A stretch of 17,208 bases of DNA from Giardia muris. Taxonomy: Eukaryota; Fornicata; Diplomonadida; Hexamitidae. A program made the translations under genes and the position numbers. Each line of letters starts with the position of its first letter. Within the stretch, counting starts at the first letter, position 1. Shown piece after piece: positions 1-7,485 of this stretch. Location of the stretch: contig VDLU01000024.1 of assembly GCA_006247105.1 (NCBI GenBank), positions 1-17,208 on the forward strand. The letters run 5' to 3'. The notes beneath the pieces were generated by a model. It was not told the origin of the DNA. It did not search any database and saw only the letters and a program-made list of their open reading frames with translations.

Positions 1-1380
1 ACCCCCAAGGACAAAAGCCATGCAAGCGGACACGAGGTATGAAGTGGCGGACGGCTCGGTACAACGGTACGAGTCTGACCGGGGGTGAAGCTAGACGGAT
101 ACCGCTGGCAACCAGCGCCAAGACGAGTGCTCAAGAGCGGGAAAGGAAAGCACGCGATGGAGCGAATGCCCGGATGAGGTTCCGAGGTATTACCTAGTCG
201 GTAGAGTAGTGGTCTACGGAGGGGATGATGCCTGGCGGAGGATCAGGGTTTGACTCCGGAGAACGGGCCTGAGAGACGGCCCGTACATCCAAGGACGGCA
301 GCAGGCGCGACTTGCCCAATGCGTGAAGGCGTGAGGCAGCAACGGGGGATCCCATGAAATGGGAAGACTGGGGGTAGATGACCCAGCACAAGTCGAGGGA
401 AAGGTCTGGTGCCAGCAGCCGCGGTAATTCCAGCTCGGCAGGCGTCGTACGGCGCTGTTGCAGTTAAAACGTCCGGAGTCGAGACGTCCAGCCGGGAGGA
501 AAGAGGAGCGCTTAAGGCGGGAGTGAGTACGAGAAAGCCCGGGACGGACATGAAGGTGAATGGGTAAGGGCATGTGTATTGGTGGGGACGGGTGAAATAG
601 GATGATCCGACCAAGACAGACAAAGGCGTAGGCACTTGCCAAGACATATCAGTCGAACCAGGACGAAGCCCGGGGGCGAGAAGGCGATTAGACACACCGT
701 ATTCCCGGCGTAAACGATGCCACCGAGAGACTGGCCAGGTCGTCAGGATCGAAGGGAAACCGATCAGGGTACGGGCTCTGGGGGGAGTATGGCCGCAAGG
801 CTGGAACTTGAAGGCATTGACGGAGGGGTACCACCAGACGTGGAGCCTGCGGCTTAATTTGACTCAACGCGAACACCTTACAGGCCCAGACGTACGGAGG
901 ATCGACGGTTGAGAGGACCTTCGTGATCGTACGAGTGGTGGTGCTGGCCGTTCACAGCCCGTGGCTTGAGCCGTCTGCTTGACTGCGACAACGAGCGAGA
1001 CCCTAACCTGGATGGGACGCAATGGTGAATTGGAGGAAGGTGGGGCGATAACAGGTCTGTGATGCCCTTAGACGCCCTGGGCTGCACGCGTACTACACTG
1101 TGGGATGAAACCACGTCGAGTTGTGAAGCTTGATGAGATCAAACCCCCACGTGGTTGGGATCGTGGACTGGAACGTCCTCGTGAACCTGGAATGTCTAGT
1201 AGGCGTAGGTCATCAATCTACGCCGGATACGTCCCTGCCCCTTGTACACACCGCCCGTCGCCTACCGACTGGGTCTTCTGCGAGCTCCTGGAGGGATGAA
1301 CCGAACAGGGACGAACCGCGAGGCTTGGAGGAAGGAGAAGTCGTAACAAGGTATCCGTAGGTGAACCTGCGGATGGATCC
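1..1380 (+). rRNA. Small-subunit (16S-like 18S) rRNA, unit 1, 5' truncated
   Basis: This is the RNA of the small ribosomal subunit, which carries the decoding centre. The window opens at the equivalent of SSU nucleotide 32. Universal landmarks are intact at 411-427 (530 loop, GCCAGCAGCCGCGGTAA) and 1242-1260 (decoding region, TTGTACACACCGCCCGTCG). The 3' end is placed after GGTGAACCTGCGGATGGATCC at 1380, by analogy with GGATCATTA ends. Compared with unit 2 it lacks 19 bases and gains none. Several losses break near-universal stretches: GGTGGTGCTGGCC for GGTGGTGCATGGCC near 943, GCGCGACTTGCC for GCGCGGAACTTGCC near 308, and CTTACAGG for CTTACCAGG near 876. Substitutions at 142, 846 and 855 also differ from both other units. 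It reads as a poorly corrected copy rather than a functional variant, though a diverged or dead unit cannot be excluded. Confidence 0.96.
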
Positions 1381-1419
1381 ATCGAGAGGGAAGGTACGAG
1401 GATGAAGGCAATGAGATGA
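1381..1419 (+). other. ITS1, unit 1
   Basis: A very short first internal transcribed spacer separates SSU and 5.8S, as is typical of Giardia. No difference from ITS1 of units 2 and 3 was seen. It ends in the decamer AATGAGATGA (1410-1419), which recurs just before the LSU. Ends are inferred from conserved rRNA sequence and carry an error of several bases. Confidence 0.8.
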
Positions 1420-1536
1420 CGCGACCCGGTGGATGCCTTGGCTCGGGGACGATGAAGGACGTGGCTGACGATACTCGATGTGGTCCAAGCACGTGACATC
1501 GATCTTCGAATGGATCATCGGGGTGGTGGGGTGATC
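1420..1536 (+). rRNA. 5.8S rRNA, unit 1
   Basis: This large-subunit RNA matches the eukaryotic 5.8S pattern: a GGATGCCTTGGCTCGG block (compare GGATCTCTTGGCTC elsewhere), then GATGAAGGACG (compare GATGAAGAACG), then ATCTTCGAATGGATCATCGG. It lacks four bases found in units 2 and 3: one G in the CTCGGGGG run and one ACG of GACGACGAT. The 3' end is placed where it stops being able to pair with the start of the LSU. Ends are approximate. Confidence 0.88.
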
Positions 1537-1581
1537 TACGAACTGGGTTGTTCGAGGGTTGAACGATGGGGAATGAGATGA
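1537..1581 (+). other. ITS2, unit 1
   Basis: This roughly 45 nt second internal transcribed spacer closes the hairpin whose stem is formed by the 5.8S 3' end and the LSU 5' end. One G is missing in the GAGGGGTT run compared with units 2 and 3. It ends with AATGAGATGA (1572-1581), the same decamer that ends ITS1. Confidence 0.78.
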
Positions 1582-3306
1582 GGATCCCCCCCCACTCCGA
1601 TGAAGATGACGGGTGGAACTTAAGCATATCAGTACGCCCAGGAGAAGACACCAACCGGGATTCCTTGATTAGCGGCGAGCGATCCAGGAGTAGTCCGACC
1701 TCGAAGCGATGAGCGTTGTGAGGACTGGGGGATGTCCTAAACCCGAAGATGGGTTGAAACCCACACCAAGGAGGGTGCCAGTCCCGTAGGGATGGACACA
1801 ACCCCAACGACGAGTACCTCTGCTTGAGAGTGTAGAGGGAAGAGGAGGTGGTACCCTTCTAAGGCTAAATACCGCCCCGAGACCGATAGAGGACCAAGTA
1901 GTGCGAACGAAGGTGAGAAGGATGCCGACCCAGGCACGTCAAAAGACCCTGAACCCGGGAGGCGACTCCCGACCTGTCGATGATCGATTGGTCGGGCCCG
2001 TCTCGAAACACGGACCGAGGAGTTAGGACCGATCGCGAGTCATGTGGCAAAGGGAAGTCAAGACTTCAAGGGCCCTTACAAGGGCAGAGCGATCGGTCCT
2101 AGACCCGAAAGGTGGTGATCTACACTTGACCAGGGTGAAGCCAGACGAAAGCCTGGTGGAGGCCCATCCCGGTGCTGACGTGCAAATCGCTCGGTCGAGT
2201 TGAGTGTAGGGGCGAAAGACTCATCGAACCACCTGGTAGCTGGTTACCTCCGAAATGTCTCCCAGGATAGCCGACATCATGAACAGCTGCCTAGGTAAGG
2301 CCACGATCGGTGGGAGTAGGGAGGTCACTCCTTATCCACCCCTCGAACCATGAACAAGGGTGGAGCGGGGCCAACTTGTGTGGGCCCCTCAACAGTGTTG
2401 ATGTCGAGTGGGCCTCTCCTGGTAAGCAGGACGGGCAAGACGGGATGAACCGACAGTCGGGGGAAGGTGTGGAAGTGTATGCTCGATCAAACGGTGTCCG
2501 TCGATCGTGACAGCTGGAAGGTGGCCTTAACAGTAGGAAGCCTCTAAGGAGTGTGTAACAACCCACCAGCCGAATCGAGGGGCCCGGAAAATGGAACACG
2601 CCGAAGCATACGATCGGAACCCGACCGAGATGTGTCTCGGGTAGGAGGTCGTCATGATCGAGTCGAAGCCATGGGGTGACACGTGGTGGATCGAGTCATG
2701 ATTGCTGATCTCGGTAGTAGTAGCCATTACTCCATCTGGAGGCCTGACGTGGAGATGGGTTCCGTATCCCTGTCGATCAGATACGGGTGACACGATCCTA
2801 AGTCCGATGGTGTACGCCGTACCATGGGGTCATCCTCACAGGACGATAGGGCTGACCGGTTAACATCCCGGTGGTATGATGGGGTCTTGGTGACATCCTT
2901 TCACAACGGTACATGAACGAAGCACATGGTGGGAGTCATCCCGTCCTACCCCAGTCCCCCATGGCCAGTAGTACTTCAGGTCGTGCATGGCCATGATGGA
3001 TCACATGTCCCTTCGGTCATCCATGAAACCCGTTGTGTCCCCCCCATCCTGATCGTACCACAACCGCAACAGGACTCCAAGGTGATCAGCCTCTAGGCGG
3101 GAGAGACCATGACTCAGGGAAGTCGGCAAACTAGCTCCGTAACCTCGGGAGAAGGAGTGGCTCTGATCGATCAGAACCGGCACGGACCGAGGGATCCCGA
3201 CTGTCTACTAACAACATAGCGTCGTGCCAGTCGTCATGGATGCGTACACGACGTGATTTCTGCCCAGTGCCATGACCGTCACCATGAAGAGGTTCATCCA
3301 AGCCCT

Positions 3307-3358
<52 letters not shown>

Positions 3359-3803
3359 GGGTAATTTCCGACGTGCATGAATGGATCAACGAGGATCCCA
3401 CTGTCCCAAGTCATGCCTCCGTGAACCTACAGACCCGGGAACGGGCGGGTGTTGGTCGGCGGGGCAAGAAGACCCTTTTGAGCTTGACTCCAATCCGATC
3501 CTGGGGGATGGGATCATCGGTGCAGCATACAGGGGAGGCCGCTTCCATGAGATACCCTGACGTTGTTCACCATCCCACTCACCGACTTACATCGGCACAC
3601 GGTCGGATGGGGAGTTTGGCTGGGGCGGCGCGCCTGCTAGATCACACCGCAGGCGTCCTATGGTAAGCTCAGTGAGGTCGGAAACCTCACGTGGAGCATA
3701 AGGGCATAAGCTTACTTGACTAGTACCCCCTGTCCCGGTACTTGCCGTGAAAGCGTGGCCTAACGATCCTTCAACCGCTCCGGTAATCCGAGCGTGGAGG
3801 TGA

Positions 3804-3847
<44 letters not shown>

Positions 3848-3849
3848 CC

Positions 3850-3893
<44 letters not shown>

Positions 3894-3943
3894 CCGTCCG
3901 CATGCATCGGTGCGGAAGCGTCGGATTGTTCACCCGTCTAAGG

Positions 3944-3987
<44 letters not shown>

Positions 3988-4250
3988 TCCTACCGACCAT
4001 CTCCATGCGTCCAGTACGTCGGGTCAGTACGAGAGGAACACCCGTCGCGAGCCTCCGATCTCCCGGTTGTTTGACTTGACAGTGCCGGTCTGTCGCGCTC
4101 GGGGACTAGCACTGAACGCCTCTAAGTGTCCATCCCACCTACTCGCATGGGTTGAGGGGCTTCCCCTCGATTCGCCCGGGTTGACGACCCTTTTCTCCGA
4201 CCTACTGTACGGCGTGGAGCTTCTTGCGACCGCCTGAGGTTTGGTTCGGG
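1582..4250 (+). rRNA. Large-subunit (28S-type) rRNA, unit 1
   Basis: This is the main RNA of the large subunit and forms the peptidyl-transferase centre. Landmarks in order: GAACTTAAGCATATCAG at 1616 onward; the domain IV segment CTCTCTTAAGGTAGC at 3331-3345; the peptidyl-transferase segment GTTACCACAGGGATAACTGG at 3811-3830; and the sarcin-ricin loop AGTACGAGAGGAAC at 4026-4039. The 5' end is set by pairing with the 5.8S and by the end of the ITS2 decamer. The 3' end is a guess from the distance past GAACGCCTCTAAG, plus or minus about 40 nt. Compared with unit 2 it lacks eight bases, all within G, C or A runs, such as AAGGGCCCTT for AAGGGGCCCCTT near 2069. Confidence 0.95.
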
Positions 4251-4260
4251 TTGGCATTCC

Positions 4261-4560
4261 CCCCGAGCCCCCGAGGGTCGAAGACCTGAGGGGGTGAGGG
4301 AAGGGCCGGAACAACCCCCCCGAGGGTCGTGAGACCCGAAGGGGGGGCCGGAAGCGAGGCCCCCCGCCCCGAGGAAGACCTGAAGGGGGTGAGGGCATCC
4401 CCCGTCATACCAGGGGGGTGGGAAGGGCTCCCCTCCGGTCGTGGGACCAGGGGGGTGAGGGCCCCCGGTCGTAAGGGGGCATCCCCGAGGGGTGAGACTT
4501 GAGGCGCCGAGGGTCATACCAGGGGGGGTGAGGGCCCCAAGGGGGGGCGTCCCCCGCCCG
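4261..4560 (+). repeat. G-rich block with GGTC-loop-GACC inverted repeats after the LSU, unit 1
   Basis: Directly after the LSU the + strand has many runs of five to seven G, as in CCAGGGGGGTGGG and CCAGGGGGGGTGAGGG. Three short perfect inverted repeats recur: GGTC-GAA-GACC at 4276-4286, GGGTC-GTGA-GACCC at 4324-4337 and GGTC-GTGG-GACC at 4437-4448. Partial relatives lie around them (GGTCGTAAGGGGG, GTCATACCAGGGG). In RNA these would form tight hairpins, the second closed by a GNRA-type loop. A role in 3' processing or termination of the rRNA precursor is inference from position only. Confidence 0.6.
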
Positions 4561-4620
4561 GATCGACCTGAAGCGAGATCAGACCCCCGTGGGTCGAAGG
4601 CCCGGGTACGGGGGCCTACA

Positions 4621-5930
4621 GAAGGATACCAGATTTGGAACGGTTACAGTGGATTTTGGATCCGGACTCGAGATCAAAAGACCGGAGGGGCGAGGGCGGG
4701 TCCGCGGGTCCCTCGAACGGGGGGTCGTACAGGGGTCCCCCGTGGGCCCACGGCCGTCCCCCTGGGCACGGAACGGATCGGGGGTCCATGCCCTGGCCCG
4801 GGAGTCCACATGGGTCCTCACGGGGGCCTTCCCTCCAGGGGTCATTCGAGGTGTCCCCGGGGGTCCCTGGGTCCATGGGGCCCTTGAAGTCCTTCAAGAT
4901 GAACGGGGACGGGGGGCCCGGTCCCTCACGGGGTGGGCCCTCACACGGGGGGGGCTCATGGCTCCATCGGGGGACGGGGACTGGGGTCCGACCCCCCCGC
5001 CCTCCTTCGAGGGATCCGGGTCATCGGACCATGTGGTCATATGGATGGGCCTTCGGGGGGCCACGGTCCCCTCGGGGGTGGGTCATCGAATGGGATGGGG
5101 GACCATCTTCCCCATTGGGGTCCGGGGTCCCCCTCGACCCTCACAGGTCCCCCTCGAGTCCTCCATGAACGGGACGGAGGTCCACGGGGCCAGGGGATCC
5201 CCGTGGGGTCCCCTTGAATCTCTGGGGTCTCGGGCCGGACCCTCACGGGATTATAATGGGGGCCCAAGCCCTCACGGGATCATCGTACGGGTACGGGGGG
5301 TCATGGCTCCATCATACGAGGGACGGGGGCTCCCGGGGCCCTCACGGGGTCCTTCAAGACGAACGGGGCCTCCCCCCATAGGTCCATGGACCTTCATGGG
5401 TGGGGGTGTGGTCCATCATACGGATGGGGTTCCTTCGGTCGGGGGTCCGTCCGGTCCTCACGGGACAGGATCCAGGGGGCCTTCACGTCCCCTCATACGG
5501 GCCACATGGACCGGGTCATCAGGGGGATCCGGGTCATCATATGGGGCCCGGGCCTCATATCCATGGACGGGGACTCCCCCACGGGGCGGGCCCCCTTCAT
5601 CGATCGGGTCCCTCACGGATCCTTCAGAGGGTGAAGATCGGACACGGCATGGGACTTTCAGGCCCCCACGGGTCATCGGACGGACGATCGAACGGGCCCC
5701 CGAGGGCACGAGTAGAGGTAGTGGGTCCATGGGGCCCGGGACGACGCTCATCATTCCAGACGGGAGGGAACCCTTCCCGCTTTCTCCTTCATTCAAGTTT
5801 AGGACCGGAGGGGCGCCGAAGCGACGGGCCCCCTCAGAGGGGGACCGAAGGGGCGGCCCGAAGGGCGAGGCCACTGTGGGCACCGGTCACTGACTGGGCG
5901 TGTCTGCGTCCCCGCGTCCCCGGGCGGCCC
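4621..5930 (+). repeat. GC-rich degenerate repeat region with recurring CCTCACGG, unit 1
   Basis: The octamer CCTCACGG occurs exactly at 4816, 4924, 5241, 5270, 5340, 5456 and 5611, with near copies between. Longer echoes are seen too: GTCCTTCAAGATGAACGGGG (about 4889) against GTCCTTCAAGACGAACGGGG (about 5350), and CTCATGGCTCCATCGGGGG (about 4954) against GTCATGGCTCCATCATACG (about 5302). This suggests old, eroded internal duplications with a spacing of several hundred bases. No rRNA, tRNA or protein similarity was recognised. A long open frame crosses the region, but single-base indels break it in unit 2. Confidence 0.55.
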
Positions 5931-6330
5931 GCGTCTCCGTGTCCCTCGCATCTCTCGCATCTCCCGCGTCTCTCATCACCTCTCATCACTTATTATCGTC
6001 CCTTATCGTGTCTCGTGTCCCTTATCGTCTCTTATCATCTCTTATCGTCCCCCGTCATCTCTCATCGCTCTCATCGCGTCCCCAGCCCCCCCACTCCTCT
6101 CGTGGATCCCCCTGGCCCCTCTCATGGATCCTCATGGATCCTCATGGATCCTCATGCCCCCTCATGCCCCCCTGACTCCTCTTGAATCACCTCGTGGCCC
6201 CCCTCTCAGGCCTCCCCCTTCCTCCCTCAGCCCTCCCCACGCCTGCACACACTCCCCCCCATCCCTCTACCACGTCGGGGAGCCCTCTCCCACATCCGTC
6301 TGACTCGTCCCCCAACCCCAGGTCTCCAGA
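5931..6330 (+). repeat. Pyrimidine-rich spacer tract, unit 1
   Basis: The + strand turns abruptly to C and T here. Irregular repeats of about 10-11 bp are built from CTCTCATCAC, CCTTATCGTC and TCTTATCATC, and C-rich stretches follow. This reverses the G-rich bias of the block just after the LSU. Such tracts can form unusual structures or stall polymerases, but nothing here shows that directly. Confidence 0.65.
6121..6170 (+). repeat. Five tandem 10-bp repeats (CTCATGGATC / CTCATGCCCC), unit 1
   Basis: Three perfect CTCATGGATC decamers occupy 6121-6150, followed by two CTCATGCCCC decamers at 6151-6170. All are in register, so the array has a 10-bp period, close to one helical turn. The same five copies are present in unit 2. 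It lies inside the pyrimidine-rich tract. Confidence 0.9.
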
Positions 6331-6334
6331 TCCT

Positions 6335-6366
6335 CCTGGATTAATATTTACTAATGAAAATCCAGG
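6335..6366 (+). repeat. AT-rich inverted repeat in the spacer, unit 1
   Basis: Perfect 8-bp arms, CCTGGATT (6335-6342) and AATCCAGG (6359-6366), flank a 16-nt loop of A, T and few other bases (AATATTTACTAATGAA). It is the one clearly AT-rich spot in an otherwise GC-rich spacer and is kept in unit 2. A protein-binding site, terminator, fork barrier or origin element are all possible, and none is shown. Confidence 0.7.
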
Positions 6367-6640
6367 GAATCCCGGACAATAGAGGGTTCGATCCATCATC
6401 TCGTCCCATGGGACTCCCGTCCCCCCTGCACCCTTTCGACGGTGTTACGTGACTGTGCACGCAGTGGGAGGGCCGTGGGGTCGTGGGATGGCAGGAGACT
6501 TGCATGGGGTCATCCTTGGGGACGGGTCGAGAGGGATGGAGGGGCCACCTAAGGGCCTTGTGGGGCCTATGAGGATCTTTGGGGGTCGGGGGCTCCCGGG
6601 ACGCTCCTGGGCCGGGGACGGGTCGAGGCCTGGTGGGCCA

Positions 6641-6646
6641 TTTTTT
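6641..6646 (+). terminator. Lone T6 run upstream of the promoter-like elements (candidate terminator), unit 1
   Basis: GGGCCATTTTTTGAAACTC contains the only run of six T that I see in the spacer. It sits about 45 bp upstream of the first promoter-like element, where several animal rDNAs carry an upstream terminator that stops read-through. Assigning that role here is inference. Confidence 0.3.
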
Positions 6647-6690
6647 GAAACTCGACTTCGGACACCAACTTACACCTAAAATCGAGCAGA

Positions 6691-6742
6691 AAGTGCACGA
6701 AAGATGGAGGCCGACTTTCGGCTACTATAGGGGAAGGAGGAA
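6691..6742 (+). promoter_or_regulatory. Promoter-like element 1 (candidate spacer promoter), unit 1
   Basis: This element shares a core of about 33 bp, AAAGATGGAGGCCGA then TTTCGGCTACTATAGGG, with the element just before the SSU, with one mismatch. It contains the inverted repeat GCCGA-CTT-TCGGC (6710-6722), then TACTATAGGGG (6723-6733) and GAAGG. The TATAGGG string resembles the start-site sequence of plant RNA polymerase I promoters (TATA-R-TA-GGG types). Duplicate promoters in rDNA spacers are well known in animals. The promoter assignment is inference from the repeat pattern and position. Confidence 0.5.
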
Positions 6743-6762
6743 GGCCGGGCCCCGGGGGACGG

Positions 6763-6880
6763 GGACGAAGTGCTGCCGCGGGGCGGGGAGGAGAAGGATC
6801 GGAGGGGTCACCTGGGGACCCTCAATAAGTGGACGAAAGGTGGAGGCCGACTTTCCGCTACTGTAGGGGCCAGGAGGCCG
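6763..6880 (+). promoter_or_regulatory. Promoter-like element 2 (degenerate, candidate spacer promoter), unit 1
   Basis: This longer relative of the SSU-proximal element starts with GGACGAAGTGCTGCCGCGG (compare GAACGAAGTGCCGTCGCAGG at 7255). It continues with CACCTGGGGACCCTCAATAAGTGG and ends in GGAGGCCGACTTTCCGCTACTGTAGGGG. The inverted repeat is broken (GCCGA-CTT-TCCGC, 6846-6858) and TATAGGG has become TGTAGGGG. The duplication therefore covers at least about 110 bp upstream of the presumed start site. If element 3 is the real promoter, this copy may be weak or act as an enhancer. Confidence 0.45.
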
Positions 6881-6929
6881 GGGCCCGGGGGCCCGAAGGG
6901 GCGAGGCCGGCCGAGGGCCCGCCCCCCCT

Positions 6930-7196
6930 CAAATCGGACGGGGGAGGGGCGAGAGGCCCCCAAATCGGACGGGGAGGAGGGCTCCAGGGCCCGCCCCCCT
7001 CAAATCGAACGGGGGGAGGGGCGAGAGGCCCCCAAATCGGACGGGGAGGAGGGCTCCAGGGCCCGCCCCCCCTCAAATCGAACGGGGGAGGGGCGAGAGG
7101 CCCCCAAATCGGACGGGGAGGAGGGCTCCAGGGCCCGCCCCCCCTCAAATCGAACGGGGGAGGGGCGAGAGGCCCCCAAATCGGACGGGGAGGAGG
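6930..7196 (+). repeat. Four tandem 71-73 bp G-rich repeats between promoter-like elements, unit 1
   Basis: Units begin with CAAATCG(G/A)ACGGGG at 6930, 7001, 7074 and 7146; the last is shortened at about 7196. Each unit is itself a pair of related halves: CAAATCGAACGGGGGAGGGG and CAAATCGGACGGGGAGGAGG. Length differs between units mostly in G and C runs. Open frames on both strands follow the repeat and are side effects of missing stop codons. The position between the upstream and SSU-proximal promoter-like elements matches that of enhancer repeats in animal rDNA. Confidence 0.92.
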
Positions 7197-7254
7197 CCCC
7201 CTCCGAACGGCCCCCTCCCCCTCGGTCTTCCTCCCTCCCCCCTCGCCCGGTCCT

Positions 7255-7380
7255 GAACGAAGTGCCGTCGCAGGGAGGGGAGTGAGCTGGGGAAGAAGGA
7301 CCACAACCCCCACCTAGAGACCTTCAATAAGTGGCCCAAAGATGGAGGCCGATTTTCGGCTACTATAGGGAAGGCACGAC
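7255..7380 (+). promoter_or_regulatory. Promoter-like element 3, candidate rRNA gene promoter for unit 2
   Basis: This is the copy nearest the SSU. It carries GAACGAAGTGCCGTCGCAGG, CACCTAGAGACCTTCAATAAGTGG, AAAGATGGAGGCCGA, the perfect inverted repeat GCCGA-TTT-TCGGC (7348-7360) and TACTATAGGGAAGG (7361-7374). If transcription begins around 7368, the leader before the SSU is about 118 nt. Compared with element 1 the only core change falls in the loop of the inverted repeat, so the stem is kept. RNA polymerase I promoters are not conserved between distant species, so no direct sequence match can prove this. Confidence 0.5.
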
Positions 7381-7485
7381 GAGGCCGGACCGGGACGAGA
7401 AGACCCACCCGACGACGAGTGTGGATCGTACGACGAGAGGACGGAAGGGCCGGCCCACAACGGACGGATCGACCGATCGACAGAC
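7368..7485 (+). other. Candidate 5' external transcribed spacer of unit 2
   Basis: This is the sequence between the presumed start site and the SSU 5' end, about 118 nt. It includes the adjacent repeats GATCGACC and GATCGACA (7467-7482) immediately upstream of the SSU. The 5' limit depends wholly on the promoter prediction. Confidence 0.4.

Larger units (their letters stand above)
4251..7485 (+). other. Intergenic spacer, unit 1
   Basis: This is non-coding DNA between the LSU of one unit and the SSU of the next, about 3.2 kb and strongly GC-rich. It includes the end of the LSU precursor, the presumed terminators, the presumed RNA polymerase I promoter and the external transcribed spacer. Sub-features are listed separately. 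Open frames run through it because stop codons are rare in such GC-rich DNA, but those frames are not kept between units. Between the listed sub-features, about 6371-6640 is G-rich unique sequence in which I see nothing specific. Confidence 0.9.

Noticed and set aside
4589..5893. A 434-codon open frame on the + strand in the intergenic spacer
   Set aside because: The matching frame in unit 2 (from 12137) stops after 99 codons because of an extra base in a C run. The protein would be low-complexity Gly, Pro, Arg and Ser, and several overlapping frames are open too, as expected in stop-poor GC-rich DNA.
6726..6733. TAGGG strings that could be Giardia telomere repeats
   Set aside because: They occur singly inside the promoter-like elements and never in tandem, so there is no telomere or telomere scar here.
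6930..7196. Regularly spaced repeats that might suggest a CRISPR array
   Set aside because: The whole 72-bp unit is repeated with no variable spacers, and the setting is eukaryotic rDNA.
6770..7285. Repetitive open frames on both strands across the 72-bp repeats
   Set aside because: Unit lengths of 71, 72 and 73 bp shift the frame between repeats. The frames differ between units 1 and 2, so nothing is kept at protein level.
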